This document shows, in pieces, positions 33,509-41,373 of a stretch of 64,000 bases of DNA. The stretch is taken from contig JAFAZE010000166.1 of the NCBI GenBank assembly GCA_019239975.1, forward strand, positions 1 through 64,000, written 5' to 3'. This DNA is from Streptosporangiaceae bacterium (GTDB lineage: Bacteria; Actinomycetota; Actinomycetes; Streptosporangiales; Streptosporangiaceae). Each line of letters opens with the position of its first letter. Within the stretch, counting starts at the first letter, position 1. A program made the position numbers and the translations under genes. The notes under the pieces are model-generated. The model saw nothing but the letters and a program-made list of their open reading frames with translations. It did not search any database and had not been told where the DNA came from.

Positions 33509-35263
33509 ATGGCCTCGGAGTCCGGAAACTCGTGCAAACCCGGCGGGAGCCGGGCGTCGAAGGCCAGGCGGCGCGCCGCCTACGCCGCCTGCGCCCTGGT
33601 GAGCGCGAGCGCGGCCGTCCTGGCGGCGGCCGCGCCCCCGGCCGGGGCGGCGCCATCCGCCGCGTCGCTCCCCGGCCACCAGGCCGCCAGCACCCACCAG
33701 GCCGCCAGCACCCAGGGCGCCGGCACCCGCCAGGCCGCCAGCCGCCAGCAGCCAGGCGATGAATTCCCCGGCCATGTGCTGTCCTCGCTGGCGCTCGGGC
33801 TCAACACCGCACCCTGGGATTACATCTATTCCGCGGACACCTCCGCGGGCGGCGGCGTGAACGTCATCCAGCCGCTGCTGCGGGCCGCGGACATCGGCCT
33901 GCTCCGCTACGGCGGCGGCTCCTACGCCGACTACTACGACTGGCAGACCAACTCTGACATCCAGAACTGCCTTCCTTATGACGCCACGGCGTCCTTCGTG
34001 GTGACGCCCACCGGGTGTGCCAGGACGGACTCGCTGGGCTTTGACCAGTTCTCCGCGCAGGCCAGGGCGGTCGGCGCGCGGAGCTTCGTCACAGTGAACT
34101 ACGGCTCCGGCACCCCGGCCGAAGCGGGCGCCTGGGTCACTCACTCGCTGACCACGCCCGGCGACGGCGTCGCCCTGTGGGAGGTCGGGAACGAGAACTA
34201 TGGATGCTGGGAGGTCAACAACTGGCTGGCCCAGCCCCCGGAGAACTATCAGGGCTACACCCCCAACACCTACACGTCGGTGAACGGGGTCTACGAGAAC
34301 CCGACCTGTCCCCAGGTGACACAGGGCGACGCGGCCGGCACCCAGACACTCGCCACGTCGTACGCGGTGAACGCCCGCCCGTTCATGATCGCTATTAAAA
34401 AAGCTGACCCGCGCGCGCCGGTCGGTGTGCCCTGGGCCTTCGGCAGTCAGGTCGGGGGCGCGGCGGTGCCGGACAACTCCGAGTGGAACAACACGGTGCT
34501 GGGCCAGGACGGCAGGCTCATCAGCTTCGTCGACGCCCACTACTACCCGTTCTACTTCGGCGGCGGCACGGGCGGGAGCAACCCGACCGACCAGCAGGTG
34601 CTGCGGGCCCTGATGTCGGTGCCCTCCCTCTACCGGCAGATCCGCGATGAGCTCGACGCGTACGACCCGCGGGCGCGGGTGGTGGTCGGGGAGACCGGCG
34701 TGTCCAACAACGAGACGACGACCGTCTGCACGCCGGCCGGAGCCCTGTTCGCCGCCGGTGACGTCCTGTCGTGGCTGGCCGCGGGCGCGGTGAGCGTGGA
34801 CTGGTGGGACATGAACAACTACGGCAACACCGGCGCCGCGTGCACGGGCGCCGACTTCGGGATGTTCACCTCGGGCTCGCCGCCCGTGCCGGAGACCCCG
34901 TACTACGGCTACCTGCTGGCCTCCCTGCTGGCGCAGCCGCACGCGGAGCTGGCGGCCATGAACACCTCCGACCCGGCGGACGTGCTGGCCTACCAGTCGC
35001 GCCTGCCCGGCGGCGGGGAAGCGGTCGCGTTCATCAACACCAGCACCGTCTCCCCCGAGACGGTGACCTTCCGCTCCGTCGAGCCGCTGCGCGGCCAGCT
35101 GCGGACCTGGACCTACAGCCAGGCCAACCAGAACGCCGCCAACTCCACCATCGTGCAGGGCAGCCTGAGCGCGTCGTCGCTGGCCGGCGGCGTCACCCTC
35201 CCGCCCGAGTCGATGACGGTCCTCGAGTCCGCGCCCCCCCGGCTCGCGAAGCTGAACCCTTGA
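33509..35263 (+). CDS. Secreted clan GH-A glycoside hydrolase (arabinofuranosidase/GH39-like)
   Basis: A 584-residue exported enzyme: basic N-terminus, hydrophobic core and Ala-X-Ala cleavage sites near 45-50, then a 25-residue repeat linker (HQAAST, TRQAAS words). The barrel has a catalytic-type WEVGNE (acid/base Glu about 228) and VVVGETG (nucleophile Glu about 394), as in alpha-L-arabinofuranosidases and related clan GH-A enzymes; a C-terminal beta domain follows. Exact family not certain. ATG 33509 follows AAAGGAG at good spacing; ATG 33482 is also in frame but lacks one. Possible LacI-type control. Confidence 0.75.
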   Translation: MASESGNSCKPGGSRASKARRRAAYAACALVSASAAVLAAAAPPAGAAPSAASLPGHQAASTHQAASTQGAGTRQAASRQQPGDEFPGHVLSSLALGLNTAPWDYIYSADTSAGGGVNVIQPLLRAADIGLLRYGGGSYADYYDWQTNSDIQNCLPYDATASFVVTPTGCARTDSLGFDQFSAQARAVGARSFVTVNYGSGTPAEAGAWVTHSLTTPGDGVALWEVGNENYGCWEVNNWLAQPPENYQGYTPNTYTSVNGVYENPTCPQVTQGDAAGTQTLATSYAVNARPFMIAIKKADPRAPVGVPWAFGSQVGGAAVPDNSEWNNTVLGQDGRLISFVDAHYYPFYFGGGTGGSNPTDQQVLRALMSVPSLYRQIRDELDAYDPRARVVVGETGVSNNETTTVCTPAGALFAAGDVLSWLAAGAVSVDWWDMNNYGNTGAACTGADFGMFTSGSPPVPETPYYGYLLASLLAQPHAELAAMNTSDPADVLAYQSRLPGGGEAVAFINTSTVSPETVTFRSVEPLRGQLRTWTYSQANQNAANSTIVQGSLSASSLAGGVTLPPESMTVLESAPPRLAKLNP

Positions 35264-35414
35264 TTACGGAAACTTCGGGCTTGACGGAACTCTCGGTGCC
35301 GTATACGGCCCGAACTTTCCATAACACACTGAAAGCGGACCTAACTACGGAAGTTTCGGGCCCGCGTGCGGCTCTGACATTTATTTCTGGACGGCCACGG
35401 TCCGGGTTCACGAT

Positions 35415-35560
35415 GGCGGCGGGGCCGCTGGCGCATTTGGCCCCGCCCAGTGGGGCCGCTGGCGCATTTGGCCCCGCGCAGGGGCCGTCCGCCGGCAGCG
35501 GGGGTGTTACCTGTGGGCATGCAGGGCGGATAGCGATCGATGAGGTTAGTCACCATCCCG
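35415..35560 (-). repeat. Dispersed 146-bp repeat, copy B (inverted)
   Basis: Near-identical inverted counterpart of 4728-4873, same length, including the GGATAGCGATCGATGAGG end and the twin hairpin. The two copies are 30.5 kb apart in opposite orientation. Confidence 0.8.
35421..35475 (-). repeat. 55-bp twin-hairpin repeat, copy 3
   Basis: Two GGGGCC-N12-GGCCCC units with a 7-nt spacer, inverted relative to the copies at 4813 and 10884. Confidence 0.85.
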
Positions 35561-35816
35561 ACATTTAAAGCCAGAACCCCGTATTCGGCCCCACGCTTCC
35601 ACGAAAAGCAAACCGCAAACAGCATCGTGGAAACCAAGGTGCCGTATTCGGCCCCGCGCTTCCGCGATCATGAAATGCCCGGAAGGCAGGCTGCCCGGGG
35701 GACGAGCCCGGGCCGCGCCGCGCCAGGCCGCGCATATCCCGCCGGAGCAGCGCGTAACCTGCCCGCACCGCCCCCTCGCCCGCCTGGGCTCCGGCCGTAA
35801 CCACCCAGGGGACGCG

Positions 35817-37322
35817 TTACAGCTCCAAACGCGGGAATATGGGGCTCGCCGGGAGGACGGCGTCGCCGCCGTCGCCGCACTGTTCGGCGACGCGCCGCGC
35901 GGCGCCGGGCAGGAACGGGCGCAGGTGCCCGGCCAGCTCCCGGCAGGTGACGAGCAGCTCGCCGAGAGCGCCGTCAAGCGGGCCGGTGCCCGCCTCTCCC
36001 TTGCGCTCCGCCTTGGCGAGTTCCCATGGCCTGACCGCTTCGACGTACCGGTTTCCCTCGTCCCCGATGGCCACGATCGCCTCCGCGGCACGCCGGAAAT
36101 CGAAGTGCCCGAGCGCATCGTCGATCGCCGCGGCCGCGGCCTGCCTGGCCGCGCGCAGGCCCGCTGCCAGACCGTCCTCGGCCGCGGGCGGAGTGATGCG
36201 GCCGCCGCGGTAGCGATTGATCATCGAGACCGTACGGTTGACGAGGTTGCCGATGTTGTTCGCGAGATCCTCGTTGGCCCGGGTGACGAGCCGCTCGTCG
36301 GTGTAGTCCGTGTCGCCGCGCAGCGCCACGTCCCTGACGAACCACCAGCGCACGGCGTCCTGGCCGAACCGCGCGATGAGCTCGCCCAGATCGGCGGCGT
36401 TCCCGGCCGATTTGCCGATCTTCTGCCCGTTGGCGGTCAGGTACTCGTGCACGTAAATCTTCGTGGGCAGCGCCTCGCCCGCGGACAGCAGCATCGCCGG
36501 CCAGTACACGGCGTGGAACCGGAGGATTCCCTTGCCGATGACATGAACCCGTGAATTCGCGTCCGTCCACCAGTACCGGAAGCCGCCGGGATCGGTGCCG
36601 TATCCGGGGCCGGTTATATAGTTCGCGAGCGCGTCATACCACACGTATATAATCTGCTCAGAGTCTCCCGGAACCGGGATTCCCCACTCCCGCGCCCTGG
36701 CTACGCTGCGGGAAACGCTGAAGTCCTGAAGCCCGGACTGGATGAACGAGAGCACTTCGCGCTTGCGGTAGGCGGGCTCGATGTGGAGTTCGTCGGTGGA
36801 GATGAGCTCCCTGAGCTTTTCCTGGTAGGCGCTCAGCCGGAAGAACCAGTTGTTCTCGTGCACGAGTTCCGGGATAGTGCCGTGCTCGGGACACCGGCCC
36901 TCGATCAGCTCGTCCTCGGTATAAAATTGCTCGCAGCCGACGCAGTAAAGACCCTCGTAGTCCTTCTGGTAGAAATCGCCGCGCGCCGCGGACGCCAGCC
37001 AGAGCTTTTCGACCCCCGGCCGGTGCCGCGGATCGGAGCCGGTTTTGATGAAATCGTCGAACGAAAGGCCGAGCGGCTCACGCAGTGCTTCAAAGGCCGC
37101 CGCGGCCTTCTCCACGTATTCCTGTGTCGGAATGCCCGCGGCCTCCGCGCTCTGAACGTTCTTGAGCGCGTTGTCGTCCGTGCCGGACTGAAAGCGTACC
37201 TCGTCGCCGCGCTGGCGCTTGTGCCGGGCCAGGACGTCCGTTTCGATCAGCTCGAGCGCGTGGCCGATGTGCGGCTTCCCGTTTACATAGGGAATCGCGG
37301 TCGTGATGTAGTACCTGCTCAC
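35817..37322 (-). CDS. Methionyl-tRNA synthetase, divergent paralogue type
   Basis: A class I synthetase of 501 residues. The HIGH motif is intact (18-21 in KPHIGHA), one zinc knuckle is present (CVGC...CPEHG, about 127-147), and the anticodon-binding helical domain follows. Two signatures are unusual: the KMSKS loop reads KIGKSAGN (about 300), and the usual GTDEHG region reads GTDDNALKN. There is no C-terminal tRNA-binding domain. Such variants occur as second MetRS copies in some bacteria, some linked to inhibitor resistance, so another metG probably exists elsewhere. The start is GTG 37322, with GAGAGG upstream. Confidence 0.85.
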   Translation of the reverse strand: MSRYYITTAIPYVNGKPHIGHALELIETDVLARHKRQRGDEVRFQSGTDDNALKNVQSAEAAGIPTQEYVEKAAAAFEALREPLGLSFDDFIKTGSDPRHRPGVEKLWLASAARGDFYQKDYEGLYCVGCEQFYTEDELIEGRCPEHGTIPELVHENNWFFRLSAYQEKLRELISTDELHIEPAYRKREVLSFIQSGLQDFSVSRSVARAREWGIPVPGDSEQIIYVWYDALANYITGPGYGTDPGGFRYWWTDANSRVHVIGKGILRFHAVYWPAMLLSAGEALPTKIYVHEYLTANGQKIGKSAGNAADLGELIARFGQDAVRWWFVRDVALRGDTDYTDERLVTRANEDLANNIGNLVNRTVSMINRYRGGRITPPAAEDGLAAGLRAARQAAAAAIDDALGHFDFRRAAEAIVAIGDEGNRYVEAVRPWELAKAERKGEAGTGPLDGALGELLVTCRELAGHLRPFLPGAARRVAEQCGDGGDAVLPASPIFPRLEL

Positions 37323-37549
37323 TAAGACCTCTCATCGATTGGACGCCACGCCGAGCCGGGGAGGTTTCGCCGCCACATACCCCGGACGCTCGATTTGCGA
37401 TACGGGGAGGCCGCTGGGCGGGTGCACCGGCCCGTCATCCGGCAGCGTCCGGTGCCACGCCGCTCGTCCGAGCGTACCAGCCGGGATGCCAAGCGTATCA
37501 GCAGGAATGCCGCCACCCCTTCCGATATTCCCGCCCCGGGCACCCGCGC

Positions 37550-38197
37550 TCAGTGGCCGCTCTTCGCGTGCAGCACGCCGAGTCCGGACAGCCCCAGCAG
37601 GAACAGTTCCACGCCGACGGCCGCGAGCAGCATGCCGAGCAGCCGGGACAACACCTCAAGCGCGGTGGTGTGCGCGCGGCGGACCACCGGCGCCAGGAGG
37701 AGCATGCAGGTCAGGTTGATCACCGCGACGGCGGCGAAGGCGCCCACCACGGTGCTCCGCCAGCCCCAGGTTCCCCGGTACAGCGCCTCGACCAGCACGG
37801 CGGTCACGGCGAGCGGGCTGACGACGAAGGGCAGCAGCAGTTCCCTGAACCCGCTGACGACCGGGTGCAGCGGGTCGGCCTCGCCCTCCCGCTCCTGGTC
37901 GAGTTCCAGGCCGAGGTGCAGGCCGAGCACCAGCCCGACCGCGTACACGAAGAAGACGATCCCGCCGGCCAGCTCCACGGACTCGACGCCGATGTGGAAG
38001 AACCCGGTGAGCCACGGCGCCGTCCACGCGCACAGCGCGCCGGTGAAGATGGCCGCGCACGTGGCGGTGACGGCCACGCGCCGGCTGGTGCGCGGATCCT
38101 GGTGCTGGGTCACGTGCGCGAAGGAAAGCAGCACCTTCTGCGGCCCGAGCAGCGCGAAGAACAAGACGAACGTGCTCGCGAGGTCGAGGTTCTCCAT
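37550..38197 (-). CDS. MarC-family integral membrane protein
   Basis: A 215-residue protein with six predicted membrane helices; FVLFFALLGPQKVLLSF (about residues 8-24), the GGIVFFVYAVGLVLG helix and a central GFRELLLPFVVSPLAVTAVLV motif fit the MarC/UPF0056 family, whose function is unknown despite the 'multiple antibiotic resistance' name. The start ATG 38197 (MENLDLAS) is preferred to 38230. It lies upstream of the MetRS gene on the same strand, 227 bp apart, with no sign of coupling. Confidence 0.75.
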   Translation of the reverse strand: MENLDLASTFVLFFALLGPQKVLLSFAHVTQHQDPRTSRRVAVTATCAAIFTGALCAWTAPWLTGFFHIGVESVELAGGIVFFVYAVGLVLGLHLGLELDQEREGEADPLHPVVSGFRELLLPFVVSPLAVTAVLVEALYRGTWGWRSTVVGAFAAVAVINLTCMLLLAPVVRRAHTTALEVLSRLLGMLLAAVGVELFLLGLSGLGVLHAKSGH

Positions 38198-38307
38198 GCG
38201 CCGATCATCCCCCCGCCCGGGCGCGGCCACCCGGATTCCCCGCCGGTAAAGGCCTTGTCAGCGCGCCGGCGCGGGCACCGGCGGAATCAGTTGAACGCGA
38301 TTGCGTG

Positions 38308-38313
38308 TACCAT
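38308..38313 (+). promoter_or_regulatory. -10 hexamer of the aroG leader transcript
   Basis: TACCAT is followed by exactly 7 nt and the GTG at 38321, again the leaderless layout. No clear -35. Confidence 0.5.
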
Positions 38314-38320
38314 CGGACGC

Positions 38321-38347
38321 GTGTCACGGTGGTATTGGCGCTTTACG
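38321..38347 (+). promoter_or_regulatory. Leader coding segment with Trp-Tyr-Trp-Arg-Phe codons (attenuator sensor)
   Basis: From GTG 38321 the frame reads V/M-S-R-W-Y-W-R-F-T; TGG TAT TGG CGC TTT spans 38330-38344. Four of the first eight codons are for aromatic residues, directly ahead of a DAHP synthase, the first enzyme of aromatic amino acid synthesis. The frame does not stop soon but runs on in the GC-rich DNA past the aroG start, so this is annotated as a sensor segment rather than as a finished peptide gene. Role inferred. Confidence 0.6.
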
Positions 38348-38453
38348 CTGGCTCCGGGCGGAGCCGGGCGTTCGCGCGTGCGCTTACCACCGCCCGGAGC
38401 CAGCGAAGACGGGGGCCGGAACCCCTGTCACGAAGGGGTGAGCTGGCTCCCGG
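38347..38453 (+). promoter_or_regulatory. Mutually exclusive hairpin arms in the aroG leader
   Basis: Arm 1 GCTGGCTCCGGGCGG (38347-38361) pairs perfectly with arm 2 CCGCCCGGAGCCAGC (38390-38404). Arm 3 GCTGGCTCCCGG (38442-38453) can replace arm 1 over nine pairs. Arm 3 also carries CTCCC, complementary to the aroG ribosome site GGGGAGAGG (38480-38488). A ribosome stalled on the aromatic codons would cover arm 1, freeing arm 2 to bind arm 3 and so exposing the ribosome site. A small extra stem (ACCCCT/AGGGGT) lies at 38420-38438. Confidence 0.6.
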
Positions 38454-38492
38454 CAAGCGGGCTGGCGGCGAGCCCGGAAGGGGAGAGGCCTG

Positions 38493-39755
38493 ATGTCGCG
38501 CGTCAGGGACACCAGGATTGTCGCCTACGAGCCGCTGCTTTCGCCGGCCGCGCTGCTCGAGGAGCTGCCGCTCGGCGCCGCCGGGGCGGCGACCGTCGAG
38601 CGGTCTCGTGCCGAGGTGCGGGCGGTGCTGGACCAGGCCGACGACCGGCTGCTCGTGATCGCCGGGCCGTGCTCGGTGCACGACCCGAAGGCCGCGCTCG
38701 ACTACGCCGGCCGCCTCGCGCGCCTGCGTGCCGAGCACAGCGAGAACCTCCTGATCGTGATGCGGGTCTACTTCGAGAAGCCGCGCACGGTGACGGGCTG
38801 GAAGGGCCTGATCAACGACCCCGGCATGGACGGCGGCTACGACGTGCACCGGGGCCTGCGGACCGCGCGGCGGCTGCTGGTGGACATCCTGGGCCAGGGG
38901 ATGCCGGTCGGCTGTGAGTTTCTGGACCCGATCACCCCGCAGTACATCGCCGACGCCGTGACCTGGGGGGCGATCGGCGCGCGGACCACCGAAAGCCAGG
39001 TCCACCGCCAGCTCGCCTCCGGCCTGTCGATGCCGGTCGGGTTCAAGAACGGAACCGACGGCGACGTCCAGGTGGCGGTCGACGCGTGCCGCGCGTCATC
39101 GGCCGGCCACACCTTCTTCGGCGTCACGCCCGCCGGCGCGGCCGCGGTGGTGACGACCGCCGGCAACCCGGACACCCACGTGATACTGCGCGGCGGCCGC
39201 GGCGGCCCGAACTACGCCGCCGAGTACGTGTCGAAGGCGCTGGACCTGATCACCGCCGCCGGGCTGCCGCGCCGCGTGATGGTGGACGCCAGCCACGGCA
39301 ACAGCGGCAAGGATCACCGCCGCCAGCCCGCCGTCGGCGCCGCGCTCGCCGACCAGGTGGCCGCGGGGGAGCGCGGCATCGCCGGGGTGATGCTGGAGAG
39401 CTTCCTGACGGCCGGCCGTCAGGAGCCCGGCGATCCCGCGCGGCTGGCCTACGGGCAGAGCGTCACCGACGCGTGCATGGACATCGGCACGACGGCCGGG
39501 GTGCTGGCCGAGCTCGCCGCGTCGGTGACCCGCCGCCGCGCTCAAGCCAGGGATTTATACCGAACGAGCGGTGGTGTCTGCCGGGCCGGCCCGCCGCCGC
39601 GCCAGCGGGCAGGACCGGCGGGCGGCCAGGACCGGCGGGGCGGTCAGCCGGCGCCGGGCAGTCGGGCGAGGGCGGCGTCGATGCGGTCCTGCGGCAGCTC
39701 GAAGTCGGTCATCTCGCCCGACAGGTACCGTTCGTATGCCGTCATGTCGAAGTAA
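38493..39755 (+). CDS. aroG: 3-Deoxy-7-phosphoheptulonate (DAHP) synthase, type I (AroFGH-like)
   Basis: The enzyme joins phosphoenolpyruvate and erythrose-4-phosphate at the entry of the shikimate pathway. IAGPCSVHDPKAAL (about residues 55-68), the KPRTVTGWKGL motif and MVDASHGNSGKDH (metal and PEP ligands) mark the type I class. Most actinobacteria rely on the unrelated type II enzyme, so this is probably an additional isoform. Conserved sequence ends near residue 350 (ASVTRRRAQ); the remaining 70 residues are Arg/Gly-rich, overlap trpB2 on the other strand by 112 bp, and may be untranslated or neutral readthrough. ATG 38493 follows GGGGAGAGG. Confidence 0.9.
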   Translation: MSRVRDTRIVAYEPLLSPAALLEELPLGAAGAATVERSRAEVRAVLDQADDRLLVIAGPCSVHDPKAALDYAGRLARLRAEHSENLLIVMRVYFEKPRTVTGWKGLINDPGMDGGYDVHRGLRTARRLLVDILGQGMPVGCEFLDPITPQYIADAVTWGAIGARTTESQVHRQLASGLSMPVGFKNGTDGDVQVAVDACRASSAGHTFFGVTPAGAAAVVTTAGNPDTHVILRGGRGGPNYAAEYVSKALDLITAAGLPRRVMVDASHGNSGKDHRRQPAVGAALADQVAAGERGIAGVMLESFLTAGRQEPGDPARLAYGQSVTDACMDIGTTAGVLAELAASVTRRRAQARDLYRTSGGVCRAGPPPRQRAGPAGGQDRRGGQPAPGSRARAASMRSCGSSKSVISPDRYRSYAVMSK

Positions 39756-41008
39756 CCGTGGCCGCACAGCGCGGTGAGGATCACCTTCTCCTCGCCGGAT
39801 TCCGCGCAGCGTTTCGCCTCCTCGACGACGGCGGCGAGCGCGTGTGACGGCTCCGGTGCGGGCAGGATCCCCTCGGAGCGGGCGAAGGTCACGGCGGCTG
39901 CGAAGCATTCCCGCTGCGGCTTCGCGACGGCCTCGAACAGGCCGAGCTCGTACATGTGCGACAGCAGCGGGGACATGCCGTGGTAGCGCAGGCCGCCGGC
40001 GTGCACGGGATCCGGGATGAACTCATGGCCGAGCGTGTGCATCTTCAGCAGCGGCGTGAACCCGGCCGTGTCGCCGAAGTCGTACGCGTACCTGCCGCGG
40101 GTGAACGACGGGCAGGCGGAGGGCTCGACCGCCCTGATCACCGGGCTGCCGCGCCCGGCGAGCTTTTCCCGCAGGAACGGCAGGAACAGCCCGGCGAAGT
40201 TCGAGCCGCCGCCGGTGCACCCGACGATCAGGTCCGGCGCCGCCTCGCCGGCCTGGCTGAACTGCTTCAGCGCCTCCTCACCGATCACCGTCTGGTGCAG
40301 CAGCACGTGGTTGAGCACGCTGCCGAGGGCGTACCGGGTGTCCGCGCTGCCCCCGGCCGCCTCGACCGCCTCACTGATCGCGATGCCGAGGCTGCCGGGT
40401 GAGTCCGGCTGCTCCGCGAGCACCTTGGCGCCCGCGGTGGTCGCGCGCGACGGGCTGGCGTGCACCGTGGCGCCCCATGTCTCCATGAGCGTGCGGCGGT
40501 GCGGCTTCTGGTCGTAGGACGCGCGCACCATCCAGATCTCGCAGTCCAGGGCGAACTGCGCGCAGGCGAACGCGAGCGCGCTGCCCCACTGGCCGGCGCC
40601 GGTCTCCGTGGTGAGCCGCTTGGTGCCCTCCCGCGAGTTGTAGAACGCCTGGGGGACCGCGGTGTTCGGCTTGTGCGAGCCGGCCGGCGACACACCCTCG
40701 TACTTGTAGTAGATCCTGGCGGGGGTGTGCAGCGCGCGCTCGAGCCGGCGCGCCCGGTACAGCGGCGTGGGGCGCCAGAGCCGGTAGACGTCCATGACCT
40801 CGCCGGGGATCGCGACGTAGGAGTCCCCGGTCACCTCCTGGCCGATGAGCTCCATCGGAAACAGCGGAGCGAGGTCGTCCGGGCCGACCGGCTGAAGGGT
40901 GCCGGGATGCAGTACCGGGGGCGGCGGGGCGGGCAGGTCCGGTATCACGTTGTACCACTGGGCGGGGATCTCGGACTCATCGAGGATGATCTTGGTGCGT
41001 TCGGTCAC
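39644..41008 (-). CDS. trpB2: TrpB2-type tryptophan synthase beta-like enzyme
   Basis: A 454-residue PLP enzyme of the TrpB2 branch: longer than TrpB1, with IPAQWYNVIPDLP at the start and the PLP lysine at 113 in GSHKPNTA. GCTGGGSNF (about 265) is the phosphate-binding loop. TrpB2 makes Trp from indole and serine, usually without TrpA; in some organisms it may scavenge indole or use phosphoserine. It converges on the DAHP synthase gene, whose 3' end it overlaps. GTG 41008 (VTERTK) follows GGGGAG; the open frame to 41149 has no ribosome site and is Arg-rich. Confidence 0.88.
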   Translation of the reverse strand: MTERTKIILDESEIPAQWYNVIPDLPAPPPPVLHPGTLQPVGPDDLAPLFPMELIGQEVTGDSYVAIPGEVMDVYRLWRPTPLYRARRLERALHTPARIYYKYEGVSPAGSHKPNTAVPQAFYNSREGTKRLTTETGAGQWGSALAFACAQFALDCEIWMVRASYDQKPHRRTLMETWGATVHASPSRATTAGAKVLAEQPDSPGSLGIAISEAVEAAGGSADTRYALGSVLNHVLLHQTVIGEEALKQFSQAGEAAPDLIVGCTGGGSNFAGLFLPFLREKLAGRGSPVIRAVEPSACPSFTRGRYAYDFGDTAGFTPLLKMHTLGHEFIPDPVHAGGLRYHGMSPLLSHMYELGLFEAVAKPQRECFAAAVTFARSEGILPAPEPSHALAAVVEEAKRCAESGEEKVILTALCGHGYFDMTAYERYLSGEMTDFELPQDRIDAALARLPGAG

Positions 41009-41373
41009 TGTGGTCTCCCCTCGGGGCCCGGTCTCTCCGGCGTCACGTTCTTTCCGCACCATACGCCCCGCGAGCCGCACCGCGACAGCCCGCGCGACCC
41101 GCACCGCGACAGCCGACCCCCGCCCGTTGCGCCCGCCTCGCCCTTGCACCAGGGGCGCCTTTACTCCAGCCCACCTCCCTCAGCAGTGCCATCTCTCACA
41201 TCGACCGCCTCAGACACACCAGCAACAGGGCGCCTCAGCCTCGCCCGCCACATCAGCACCGCACCTCATGCCGCCTGTCCATTTGTCCGGCGGCGCGGTC
41301 GGGCGGCGGCGCGGCGCGGTGGCATGCGATCTGGCTGATCATGGAGAACCGCCTGGGCGGATAGGGTCGATGG
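41009..41373. other. Spacer between divergent trpB2 and psuG
   Basis: No gene seen. The word CCGCACCGCGACAGCC is repeated at about 41073 and 41099. A -10 for psuG (TAGGGT) lies at 41362. No Trp-rich leader frame was found on the trpB2 side. Confidence 0.65.
41362..41367 (+). promoter_or_regulatory. -10 hexamer of the leaderless psuG transcript
   Basis: TAGGGT followed by 6 nt and GTG 41374. Confidence 0.55.

Larger units (their letters stand above)
35264..35816. other. Spacer carrying the second copy of the dispersed repeat and related AT-richer words
   Basis: No gene seen. Repeated words resembling GGTGCCGTATNCGGCCC occur at about 35296, 35578 and 35636, and GGAAACTTCGGGC-like words at about 35268 and 35346. 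These relate to the words at 4570-4990 in the other copy. The 146-bp core is at 35415-35560. Confidence 0.75.

Noticed and set aside
37323-37549. SAM riboswitch or T-box before the MetRS gene
   Set aside because: I looked on the minus strand for the conserved T-box bulge and for SAM-type helices and saw neither.
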